A DNA stretch of 8,135 bases from Leptolyngbya sp. SIO4C5 (GCA_010671965.1 JAAHIC010000161.1:1-8135), one strand, 5' to 3'; shown: positions 1 to 6,852, counted from the first letter of the stretch. Notes: generated by a model from the sequence alone, not told the origin. Translations and numbers: made by a program.

Positions 1-85
1 TTCCAGCTACATTGTTGCGATAGTACTTGGTCGGATTTTGAACTGATTCTCCGACATAGGCGTAGGCAGCGAAGTGAATGACGGC
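1..85 (-). pseudogene. galE: Antisense galE fragment (left half of the fold-back)
   Basis: Read on the - strand from 85 down to 1, this encodes about 28 residues of UDP-glucose 4-epimerase without a stop (AVIHFAAYAYVGES, then QNPTKYYRNNVAG). The HFAA and VGES motifs belong to the NAD-binding Rossmann part of GalE, just before the catalytic Ser/Thr region. Residues upstream of YVGES here are those missing from the sense copy, so the fragment recovers eight or nine residues of the true protein. It has no start or end of its own. It is probably the same gene read twice and not a second copy. Base 85 as the limit assumes an Ala codon at 85-83; 83 is the conservative limit. Confidence 0.85.
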
Positions 86-144
86 CTATGTCGGAGAATC
101 AGTTCAAAATCCGACCAAGTACTATCGCAACAATGTAGCTGGAA
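1..144. repeat. Perfect 61-bp inverted repeat with 22-nt loop (head-to-head galE duplication)
   Basis: Bases 1-61 are the exact reverse complement of 84-144, and 62-83 form the loop. Both arms are galE coding sequence. The left arm and loop read on the - strand give codons VIHFAAYAYVGES and onward, while the right arm gives the same protein on the + strand. The loop is the galE sequence lying just upstream of the arm, so the structure is an antisense copy that switches strand and resumes in sense. The left arm reaches the window edge and may be longer. A 61-bp perfect palindrome inside one gene fits a fold-back chimera from amplification or assembly better than a natural element. A genuine fold-back inversion cannot be excluded from this sequence alone. 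Confidence 0.97.
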
Positions 145-872
145 CGCTAGCACTGCTAGAGGCAATGGTGAAGGCCAACGTTAATAATTTGGTCTTCTCT
201 TCAACCTGCGCTACTTATGGCGTTCCCCAGCAGATTCCGATCCCCGAAAGCCATCCCCAAGTCCCCATCAATCCCTATGGCCGCAGCAAGCTGATGGTTG
301 AGCAAATGCTGGCAGATTTCGGTCGCGCCTACGATTTGAAATCAGTTTGCTTTCGCTACTTCAATGCGGCTGGCGCTAGCCCTACGGGCGGACTCGGAGA
401 AGATCACGAACCTGAAACCCATTTGATTCCCCTTGTCCTGCAGACTGCTTTAGAACGCCGCGAGGCTATTTCTATCTTTGGCACAGACTACTCAACGCCG
501 GATGGCACCTGCATCCGCGACTATGTTCACGTTGTCGATTTGGCTGCGGCGCATGTCTTAGGACTAGAACACTTACTGGCAGCAGGAAACAGCGAAGTTT
601 TCAATCTCAGTAATGGCAATGGATTTTCAGTCAGACAGGTGATTGACGCGGCTGAGCGCGTCACCGGATACCCGATTCCGGTAGTAGAGAGCGATCGCCG
701 CCCTGGGGATCCCCCAGCGCTCGTTGGCACCAGCGAGAAAGTTAAGCGTCTATTAGGGTGGGAGCCTGAATATCCGGAACTAGAAGTCATTATTCGCCAT
801 GCCTGGGATTGGCACCAAGTCAGGCACCGGAAAGCTGTTCGCGCCAATATCGCTACGGTAGCCATGAGCTAG
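78..872 (+). CDS. galE: UDP-glucose 4-epimerase GalE, N-terminally truncated by the fold-back
   Basis: GalE interconverts UDP-glucose and UDP-galactose with bound NAD in the cytoplasm and so feeds the glycosyltransferases downstream. It is an extended short-chain dehydrogenase. Visible are FSSTCATYG (residues 40-48, with the catalytic Ser/Thr position at T43), the YGRSK catalytic pair Y67/K71, RYFNAAGA (93-100), and IRDYVHVVDLA (147-157), a hallmark of GalE. The C-terminal LLGWEP and HAWDW parts complete the normal end. The open frame gives 264 residues against roughly 330-340 for the family. About 85 N-terminal residues, including the GxxGxxG motif, are absent. ATG 78-80 is the reverse complement of a His codon region in the antisense arm, preceded in frame by TGA 75-77. 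It is a junction product, and genuine sense sequence begins at 84. The stop lies 9 nt before the next gene. Epimerisation of UDP-GlcNAc or UDP-uronate is possible. Confidence 0.93.
   Translation: MTAYVGESVQNPTKYYRNNVAGTLALLEAMVKANVNNLVFSSTCATYGVPQQIPIPESHPQVPINPYGRSKLMVEQMLADFGRAYDLKSVCFRYFNAAGASPTGGLGEDHEPETHLIPLVLQTALERREAISIFGTDYSTPDGTCIRDYVHVVDLAAAHVLGLEHLLAAGNSEVFNLSNGNGFSVRQVIDAAERVTGYPIPVVESDRRPGDPPALVGTSEKVKRLLGWEPEYPELEVIIRHAWDWHQVRHRKAVRANIATVAMS
691..698. repeat. HIP1 octamer GCGATCGC (one of eight in the window)
   Basis: The highly iterated palindrome of cyanobacteria occurs here and at 1622-1629, 2357-2364, 4808-4815, 6021-6028, 6187-6194, 7952-7959 and 8056-8063. All copies lie within coding regions, in different reading frames. 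About one per kilobase is far above chance for an 8-mer and supports a cyanobacterial origin for the whole stretch. None of the copies marks a gene boundary. Confidence 0.95.
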
Positions 873-881
873 TCATTAATT

Positions 882-2036
882 ATGGGTCAAACTACTAACC
901 CGTCATCCCAGCGGCAGCAACCTCTAGTCTCCGTTGTCATTCCGGCCTACAACGCCGCCCTATTTATTGAAAAAACGCTGGTATCGGTTTTGAGCCAGAC
1001 GTACCCTAATTTTGAAGTGCTGGTTGTCGATGATGGCTCTCAAGATGCTACTGCCGCAATTGTTCTGCATTTAGCTCAGCAGGATGCCCGCATTAGGCTG
1101 ATTCAGCAGCGCAATAGCGGCGTGGCAGCCGCTCGCAATACGGCAATTCGGCAGGCGCAGGGAGAGTTTATTGCGCCGATTGATGCCGATGATCTCTGGC
1201 GGCCTGAGAATTTGGCTCGTCAGGTAGAAGTGATGCAGGCGGGTGGCGAATCTGTAGGTTTGGTCTATAGCTGGTCAGTGGACATTGATGAGAATGATCT
1301 GCCGACGGGGGAGTTTCGAGCTGCTCAGATTGAAGGGCAAACCTTAGCGACTTTGACCTGTCACAACTTTATTGGCAACGCCAGTGCTTCCATGATTCGT
1401 CGCGCTTGCTTAGAAAAGCTGGGCGATTATAACACCCAGCTACACGCGCTTAAAGCCCAGGGCTGCGAAGACTGGGATCTGTATCTCAGAATTGCCGAAC
1501 ACTATGAGTTTCGAGTCGTACCGGAGTTCCTAGTAGGCTATCGCAAGCTCTCTCAGGGCATGTCAGGAGATTTAGGCAAAATGGCGGCTTCGCACCAAAA
1601 GGTGATGCAGGATCTCCGGCAGCGATCGCCGCAAATGCCCGCTTTTCTGTGCCGCCTGTCAAGCAGCAGTTTTTATATATATCTGTCACGTCAGGGCTAT
1701 CAGTATGGCAACTATCGCAGCGCCCTGTTCTGGCTCAAGCAGGCGCTCAAGGCAGAATGCATTACGCCGCCATTGAGATTAGGACTCTACCCGTTAGGTT
1801 TATATAGCCTATGGGCCAGCACCCAGCCGCCCAACCAAAAGACAGCTCAGCAGGCCCCCAAAACGACTCAAAAGCTGACTACGCAGGTTCCGTTTCAGTC
1901 GGCAAAAGCTGATTGGCAATACATTAAGTCCTTCAGCCTGTCTCTAAAGCTTACCGTTGGCAGCGCTTTGCACTACTTACTAAAAACCCTCTATCACCGC
2001 AAACCCTCTACATCTACTTATGCTGTATCCAATTAA
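882..2036 (+). CDS. Family 2 glycosyltransferase with TPR-like C-terminal extension
   Basis: A cytoplasmic inverting glycosyltransferase of the GT-A fold, expected to transfer a sugar from a nucleotide donor to a growing glycan. The GT2 domain spans about residues 15-230. It shows VSVVIPAYN (16-24), the nucleotide-binding VVDDGS (48-53), NSGVAAARN (78-86), the metal-binding DADD (101-104), and a GCEDWDLYLRI segment (194-204) in which E196/D197 supply the likely catalytic base. YRKLSQGMS (220-228) closes the domain. Residues 264-292 (GYQYGNYRSALFWLKQAL) resemble one tetratricopeptide repeat. A Q/T/K-rich stretch follows at about 316-340, and the last 40 residues match nothing I recognise. There is no clear membrane helix. 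ATG 882 lies 9 nt after the galE stop with no evident Shine-Dalgarno. Its end overlaps the next gene by 17 bp in another frame, suggesting coupled expression. Donor and acceptor cannot be inferred. Confidence 0.92.
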   Translation: MGQTTNPSSQRQQPLVSVVIPAYNAALFIEKTLVSVLSQTYPNFEVLVVDDGSQDATAAIVLHLAQQDARIRLIQQRNSGVAAARNTAIRQAQGEFIAPIDADDLWRPENLARQVEVMQAGGESVGLVYSWSVDIDENDLPTGEFRAAQIEGQTLATLTCHNFIGNASASMIRRACLEKLGDYNTQLHALKAQGCEDWDLYLRIAEHYEFRVVPEFLVGYRKLSQGMSGDLGKMAASHQKVMQDLRQRSPQMPAFLCRLSSSSFYIYLSRQGYQYGNYRSALFWLKQALKAECITPPLRLGLYPLGLYSLWASTQPPNQKTAQQAPKTTQKLTTQVPFQSAKADWQYIKSFSLSLKLTVGSALHYLLKTLYHRKPSTSTYAVSN

Positions 2037-4677
2037 AGTTGCCGACATTGAGCTGAGCCAACCGTTAGCTACCCTTGAAGGTCTAGAAGGGTATCTGGGC
2101 CTGCAGGGGCTGGTTCGACTGCATGGTGTACCTATTGGCTATGTCCAGGTACCCATTACTAACGGTTGTTGCACAGCTCACTCGCTCAGCCAGCTCATTT
2201 TGGAGCAGCATAGCGACGCCATCGTTAAACAGCTCCTAAAGCAGGGTTTAGCCGTCAACCAGCCGCTGGATGCCTTCAGACTTGAGGATTTGTGGAACAT
2301 TTTGCCACTGCAGTTTGAGGGGGACTGGCCGCTGGTGACGGTAGCAGTTTGCACCCGCGATCGCCCAGAAGATATCGATCGCTGTTTGGCCGCCATTATG
2401 CAGCTAGACTATCCGCGCCTAGATCTGCTGGTCGTAGACAACGCCCCGACAAACGACGCGACCCAAGAGATCATTGCGGCTAAATATCCCCAGGTGCGCT
2501 ATGTCCGCGAACCCCGACCAGGATTAGACTGGGCCCGCAACCGCGCCATTCTAGAGGCTAAAGGTGAAATTATTGCCTACACCGATGATGATGTTGTTGT
2601 CGATCCGGGCTGGGTGAAGGCTTTGGCCCAGGTTTTTGCCGAAAATTCTGACGTCATGGCAGTGACGGGTCTGGTCGTGCCCTATGAGTTGGAAACAGAA
2701 GCTCAGGTCTTATTCGAGCACTATGGCGGCTTTGGTCGTGGCTTTGAGCGCAAGTGGTACCGAGCCAAAAACGGACAGGCCGTGCCCTGGCGGCTGTTAG
2801 GGGCCGGTCAGTTTGGGACCGGAGCGAATATGGCCTACCGCCGCCGCGTTTTCGACATAATTGGCTACTTCGATCCGGCTCTGGATGTCGGTACGGCCAC
2901 CAACGGCGGCGGCGACCTAGAAATGTTCTTTCGCGTCATTAAAGCAAAATACACTCTGGTCTATGAGCCTCAAGCCCTCATCCGCCATCGTCATCGCCGC
3001 CCGTACGCCAAACTGAAAACGCAAATTAGCAATAACGGCAGTCTCTATGCCATGTGGTCGTCCATTGCGGCGACCTACGCCGATCAGCGATTCACCTGCC
3101 TTTACATTGGCATTTGGTGGATGCTGTACTGGAATATGCGCCGTTTAATCATCTCCTACCTCTATCCCGGTCAGTTCCCTAGAGATCTAATCTGGGCTGA
3201 GCTAAGAGGAGGACTGACAGGCTTGCGCACCTATCCCCAGGCCCGTCAACAGGCGGCTAAAATTCAAGCTCAGTTTGGTCCTCTCGCGGCCAGTCTCGTT
3301 CCTAAAAAATATCGGGCCGATGCCGCCGCACCCACTCCCTCAGGCAAAATCGCTATTCGCACTGTTGAGCTGAGCCAGCCGCTCCGGCCCCTGGCTGATT
3401 TGGCTGATTATGCCAAAGTTAGAGTCTTTTTAACCTGGCGACACAAACTCCTAGATAGCTGTGATATCGACAACTGCCAGCAGACCGTCAGCACTTCTCA
3501 GCTCATTACAGCAATCGTCAACACATTAAACACCAAACTGCTAGGGCTTTTTCAAGATTTGCCTGCTACAACTTCATGGGCTCAGGCTAGGGTAGCTTTG
3601 GCGGCTCACTATCAAAACCTTGAAGGATCAAAGCAATCACTGCCTGAGCCTGTTCCGGTTTCCATCATTTTGGCAACCTACGATCGCCCTGACGATCTGC
3701 GGAACTGCCTGCGTCATCTGCAGGCTCAGGAAACTGCCCGGCCTGTTGAAATTGTGGTGATCGATAATCACCCCGCGTCAGGACTGACAGCGCCGATAGT
3801 CGCTGAATTTTCTGATGTGGTGCTGATCAATGAGCCGCGTCAGGGATTAGCCTATGCCCGCAATGCGGGCTTTATCGCGGCATCAGGAGAGATCCTGATT
3901 GCCACTGACGATGATGTGACCATGCCTCCTGACTGGATTGAAAGGCTCGTAGCGCCCTTCTGTCGGCCTGATGTCATGGTGGTTACGGGGCATGTACTTC
4001 CCATTCAGCTTGATACGCCCTCACAGCAGGCTTTTGAAAACTACGGCGGCTTGGGCAGAGGCTTTGAACCTTTAGAGGTAGGAGCAGACTGGTATGAGCT
4101 TTTTCCTCACAAACCCTCGCCTACCTGGAGCTTAGGGGCGACGGCAAATGCTGCTTTTCGCAGCACCCTCTTTAGCCATCCGGAAGTGGGTCTGATGGCG
4201 GAGGCATTGGGGCCGGGAATGCCTTCTGGAGTCGGCGAAGATACCTATCTGTTCTACAAAGTGCTGAAGGCAGGCTACACCATTCTCTATCACCCAACGG
4301 CCTATGTCTGGCACAAGCATAGAACCGATCAGTCGGCACTGAAACGACAGCTATACAACTACAGCAAAGGGCACGTTGCCTACAATCTTACAACCTGGCT
4401 CCAGGATGGGGATTGGCGAGGACTGGCCCAGGTTCTGCTCGGTCTTCCCTTAGCCCACTACTACCGGATTAAGGAACGCCTGTTGGGACGCAGTGACTAT
4501 CCGATCTCCCTGATCTGGCTGGAAATTCGGGGGAATCTGGCAGGCCCTTGGTCACTGTGGCAGTCTTATCGGCGCGTTAAGCGCGAGGGGCGGAGTCGCC
4601 CACCCATTAGTTCTGACCTGAGAATGCCTGCACCGCCAGTCGCAAGTCAAAGTCAGCAAGTAGAAACCTTCTTATGA
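2020..4677 (+). CDS. Tandem two-module family 2 glycosyltransferase
   Basis: This 885-residue protein contains two complete GT2 catalytic modules, so it may add two sugars or alternate two linkages. Module 1 has ELSQPL (11-16), VTVAVCTRDRP (106-116), LLVVDNAP (136-143), GLDWARNRA (168-176), TDDD (188-191), HYGGFGRGF (234-242), GGGDLEMF (296-303), HRHRR (323-327) and LIWAELRG (390-397). Module 2 repeats the order: ELSQPL (450-455), VSIILATYDRP (547-557), IVVIDNHP (578-585), GLAYARNAG (609-617), TDDD (629-632), NYGGLGRGF (674-682), GVGEDTYLF (737-745), HKHR (765-768) and LIWLEIRG (830-837). TDDD is the metal-binding DxD and the GGGD/GED acid the likely base; both look intact in each module. Residues about 11-100 and 450-540 form a repeated N-terminal part I cannot assign. 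A hydrophobic aromatic stretch (358-382) may touch the membrane. Start ATG 2020 lies within the preceding gene and has no clear ribosome site. Specificity is unknown. Confidence 0.93.
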   Translation: MLYPIKVADIELSQPLATLEGLEGYLGLQGLVRLHGVPIGYVQVPITNGCCTAHSLSQLILEQHSDAIVKQLLKQGLAVNQPLDAFRLEDLWNILPLQFEGDWPLVTVAVCTRDRPEDIDRCLAAIMQLDYPRLDLLVVDNAPTNDATQEIIAAKYPQVRYVREPRPGLDWARNRAILEAKGEIIAYTDDDVVVDPGWVKALAQVFAENSDVMAVTGLVVPYELETEAQVLFEHYGGFGRGFERKWYRAKNGQAVPWRLLGAGQFGTGANMAYRRRVFDIIGYFDPALDVGTATNGGGDLEMFFRVIKAKYTLVYEPQALIRHRHRRPYAKLKTQISNNGSLYAMWSSIAATYADQRFTCLYIGIWWMLYWNMRRLIISYLYPGQFPRDLIWAELRGGLTGLRTYPQARQQAAKIQAQFGPLAASLVPKKYRADAAAPTPSGKIAIRTVELSQPLRPLADLADYAKVRVFLTWRHKLLDSCDIDNCQQTVSTSQLITAIVNTLNTKLLGLFQDLPATTSWAQARVALAAHYQNLEGSKQSLPEPVPVSIILATYDRPDDLRNCLRHLQAQETARPVEIVVIDNHPASGLTAPIVAEFSDVVLINEPRQGLAYARNAGFIAASGEILIATDDDVTMPPDWIERLVAPFCRPDVMVVTGHVLPIQLDTPSQQAFENYGGLGRGFEPLEVGADWYELFPHKPSPTWSLGATANAAFRSTLFSHPEVGLMAEALGPGMPSGVGEDTYLFYKVLKAGYTILYHPTAYVWHKHRTDQSALKRQLYNYSKGHVAYNLTTWLQDGDWRGLAQVLLGLPLAHYYRIKERLLGRSDYPISLIWLEIRGNLAGPWSLWQSYRRVKREGRSRPPISSDLRMPAPPVASQSQQVETFL
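2048..2064 (+). repeat. Direct-repeat remnant marking the start of glycosyltransferase module 1
   Basis: TTGAGCTGAGCCA at 2048-2060 recurs exactly at 3365-3377, and the following bases (ACCG against GCCG) differ at one position. Both encode ELSQPL in the same frame, 1317 bp (439 codons) apart. It is the best-preserved DNA trace of the internal duplication that produced the two-module enzyme. Confidence 0.8.
3365..3381 (+). repeat. Direct-repeat remnant marking the start of glycosyltransferase module 2
   Basis: This is the second copy of the 13-bp identical stretch at 2048-2060, again encoding ELSQPL. Upstream of it, residues about 411-449 (KIQAQFG to GKIAIRT) form the linker between the modules. 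Most surrounding DNA has diverged strongly, so the duplication is old. Confidence 0.8.
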
Positions 4678-4733
4678 ACAGAGGCTTTTTTATCTGCTCA
4701 AGCTGACCTGCAAGACTCAAGTAAATATTCGGT

Positions 4734-5540
4734 ATGGCTCATCCTCGCTCTTTTGGTTCTAGGCAGTCTCGCCTTAGGTTACGACTGCCCTACTTGTATG
4801 ACTTACTGCGATCGCTGGTCGATCGCGACATGAAGCTGATGTACAAGCGTTCGGCGCTGGGAGTCACCTGGACCCTCATCAGCCCCCTACTGCAGCTACT
4901 GGTTTTTATCTTTGTTTTTCAGGTTATTGTCAAAATTGACATTCCTCAGTATGCGTCCTACGTTTTCACCGGACTGCTGGTTTGGAACTGGTTTCAAAAT
5001 TCACTGTTTCAGGCTACGGGCATCATTATTAGCAGCCGGGCACTGATTCGACAGCCCGGTTTTCCCACCGCTGTTTTGCCTATTGTCGTTGTCACAACCG
5101 GACTGGTTCATTTTGTCTTAGCCCTGCCCGTCCTAGTTGTTTTTTTGCTGATTGACGGCGTACAGTTAACGCCCTGGATTCTGGTGCTTCCCCTTTTACA
5201 GCTAGTGCAGTTTGGCCTGACAGTTACGCTTTCCTATTTCTTAGCGGCGCTCAACGTTACCTTTCGCGATACGCAGCACACCTTGGGCGTATTGCTCCAG
5301 TTCTTGTTTTATCTCACCCCTATTTTTTACGAGTTGAGCAACATTCCCGATCGCTACTGGTACGGCTATGGCCTCAATCCAATGGTGCATATTGTCACCT
5401 GCTATCGACAGATCCTAATGTGGGGAGCACCGCCCGACTGGCTAGCTTTAGCAATTATTTCCGGCTTTATTCTAGTCCTGTTACCCGTTGGTTATCGGGT
5501 CTTTAAGCGACAGAGCCTGCGATTTGTAGAGGAGATTTAA
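4734..5540 (+). CDS. wzm: ABC polysaccharide exporter, permease subunit (Wzm/TagG type)
   Basis: Inner-membrane subunit of an ABC-2 type exporter that moves lipid-linked O-antigen, capsule or exopolysaccharide across the cytoplasmic membrane, working as a dimer with the ATPase encoded next. The N-terminus is cytoplasmic and basic, with the family signature RDMKLMYKRSALGVTW (31-46) before the first helix. About six hydrophobic segments can be seen, near 47-66, 73-95, 113-139, 147-172, 183-199 and 235-252. A YLTPIFYE (193-200) and LNPMVHIV (214-221) pair is typical of the ABC2_membrane family, and 268 residues is a usual length. The start is well fixed, because an in-frame TAA at 4722-4724 leaves ATG 4734 as the first start. 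No Shine-Dalgarno is apparent in the 56-nt gap after the glycosyltransferase gene. Its stop codon abuts the wzt ATG. The transported glycan is unknown. Confidence 0.95.
   Translation: MAHPRSFGSRQSRLRLRLPYLYDLLRSLVDRDMKLMYKRSALGVTWTLISPLLQLLVFIFVFQVIVKIDIPQYASYVFTGLLVWNWFQNSLFQATGIIISSRALIRQPGFPTAVLPIVVVTTGLVHFVLALPVLVVFLLIDGVQLTPWILVLPLLQLVQFGLTVTLSYFLAALNVTFRDTQHTLGVLLQFLFYLTPIFYELSNIPDRYWYGYGLNPMVHIVTCYRQILMWGAPPDWLALAIISGFILVLLPVGYRVFKRQSLRFVEEI
5528..5535 (+). promoter_or_regulatory. Shine-Dalgarno site of wzt inside the end of wzm
   Basis: AGAGGAGA lies 5 nt upstream of ATG 5541 and overlaps the last wzm codons. The wzm stop TAA (5538-5540) directly touches the wzt start, giving TAAATG. 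This is the only strong ribosome-binding site I see at a gene start in the window. It suggests re-initiation or coupled translation, which would keep the two transporter subunits in balance. Confidence 0.75.
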
Positions 5541-6815
5541 ATGGATGAGGCCATCCTGGTTGAGAATTTAGGCAAGCGCTTTCACCGCTATCACGCTGAA
5601 AAGCCAGTCACCCTGATGGAAGCAGCCCTGAAAGGTTTGCGCCGTATCCGGCCTACAGATCATTTTTGGGCTTTGCGAGGCGTTACTTTTACGGTCGCGG
5701 CAGGCGAAATGCTGGGCGTCATTGGTCATAACGGGGCCGGAAAATCTACTCTATTGCAGCTTTTGGGCAAAGTAGCCTATCCGACTGAAGGCCGGATCAA
5801 AATGCGGGGGCGCGTAGGGGCGTTGCTGGATCTAGGGGCGGGTCTGCATGGCGACCTTACCGGGCGGGAAAATCTGTTCGTCTCAGCGATTGTTGCCGGA
5901 CTGCGACGGCAAGAAGTAGAGCGACGATTTGAGCAGATTGTTGCTTTTGCGGAACTTGAGGGCTTTATTGATAATCCTGTGCGCACCTACAGTTCGGGGA
6001 TGATGATGCGCTTAGCGTTTGCGATCGCTGTACATACAGATCCTGAGATTCTGCTAGTCGATGAGTTTTTATCTGTGGGCGACTTGGCGTTTCAGACTAA
6101 ATGCCTCAACCGCATTGACGCGATGAAGCAGCAGGGATGCGCCATTGTGCTGGTGTCGCACGATGCTAGCCAAGTAGCTCGCTTATGCGATCGCGCCCTT
6201 TGGCTCAAACACGGCACCGTCATGGCTTATGGTGAACCGACCGTCGTGGCAGGGCAATACACCAGCGAAATGCAGTCGCAAACCCAGCAGCGCACCCCCA
6301 GCCGCCCAGCTCAGCTTACAGCCGCAGGCACAACCCTACAGGTAAACGAAAATCGCTTTGGTTCCTTGGAAGCCGAAATCACCGATGTTCGCTGCTTGCC
6401 AGCAGCCACTTTAGTTTCAGGCGAGGCCCTCCATATCGAGATTGACTATCACAATCCACAGCAGCTAGAAAGCGCCATTTTTAGCGTGACGCTGACGCAG
6501 AACAATGGAGAAGCCTGCTTAGATACGAATACGTTAGAGAGCGGTATGACTTCGATTACTCTGCAGCAGCAGGGCACAGTCAGACTCATCTGCAATCGAT
6601 TGGATCTCAATAAGGGGCAATATTTTGTAAATGTAGGCATGTATAGACAGGACTGGTCGTACGCTTATGACTATCACTGGCATGTCTATCCGCTGTTGGT
6701 CAACTCAGCCACCGTTGCTAAAGGAGTCCTGCATCCGCCCATGCGCTGGGAAATCGTCAACCGCAGCAAAAGCCTTCGAGGCGCTGATGTCTTGACCCAT
6801 AAATTACCGTCTTAA
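5541..6815 (+). CDS. wzt: ABC polysaccharide exporter, ATP-binding subunit with C-terminal carbohydrate-binding-type domain (Wzt)
   Basis: Cytoplasmic ATPase that powers glycan export through the Wzm permease. The nucleotide-binding domain (about 1-240) shows Walker A GHNGAGKST (62-70), LLDLGAGLHGDLTGREN (95-111) typical of polysaccharide exporters, signature YSSGM (150-154), Walker B ILLVDE (170-175), D-loop SVGD (178-181) and H-loop SHD with H207. A Q/S/T-rich linker (about 243-265) leads to a beta-rich C-terminal domain (about 270-408), with VSGEALHIEIDY (292-303), GQYFVNVGMY (359-368) and WHVYPLLV (380-387). This matches the Wzt_C layout known from exporters that recognise a modified non-reducing end of the glycan, such as E. 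coli O9a. Short Wzt or KpsT-like proteins lack it. The length of 424 is near that of O9a Wzt. The chain-end feature recognised here cannot be predicted. Confidence 0.95.
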   Translation: MDEAILVENLGKRFHRYHAEKPVTLMEAALKGLRRIRPTDHFWALRGVTFTVAAGEMLGVIGHNGAGKSTLLQLLGKVAYPTEGRIKMRGRVGALLDLGAGLHGDLTGRENLFVSAIVAGLRRQEVERRFEQIVAFAELEGFIDNPVRTYSSGMMMRLAFAIAVHTDPEILLVDEFLSVGDLAFQTKCLNRIDAMKQQGCAIVLVSHDASQVARLCDRALWLKHGTVMAYGEPTVVAGQYTSEMQSQTQQRTPSRPAQLTAAGTTLQVNENRFGSLEAEITDVRCLPAATLVSGEALHIEIDYHNPQQLESAIFSVTLTQNNGEACLDTNTLESGMTSITLQQQGTVRLICNRLDLNKGQYFVNVGMYRQDWSYAYDYHWHVYPLLVNSATVAKGVLHPPMRWEIVNRSKSLRGADVLTHKLPS

Positions 6816-6852
6816 GCCTCTATTCCCTGGTCTATCTCAAGTTCATCCTCTC

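Noticed and set aside
1..144. Transposon end, attenuator or phage attachment site as an explanation for the long palindrome
   Set aside because: Both arms and the loop are galE coding sequence in correct frame on opposite strands. No transposase, target duplication or integrase is present.
527..865. Open frame of 112 codons on the - strand opposite galE
   Set aside because: It lies wholly inside galE, has no recognisable domain, and the + strand frame has clear epimerase motifs. It is a shadow frame.
2754..2942. Alternative 62-codon + frame within glycosyltransferase module 1
   Set aside because: It is arginine-rich frame-shifted sequence inside a well-supported gene, with no own start signal.
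4674..4706. Ten-codon frame MNRGFFICSS with an ATGA overlap on the tandem glycosyltransferase stop
   Set aside because: The overlap geometry is suggestive of coupling, but the peptide is too short, has no ribosome site and resembles nothing known.
4678..4733. Possible terminator or promoter in the 56-nt gap before wzm (run of T at 4685-4690)
   Set aside because: No GC-rich stem precedes the T run and no convincing -35/-10 pair is visible, so I treat it as an ordinary operon gap.
6816..6852. Terminator or promoter between wzt and the hydrolase
   Set aside because: The 37-nt gap is pyrimidine-rich, with no hairpin and no promoter-like elements that I can support.
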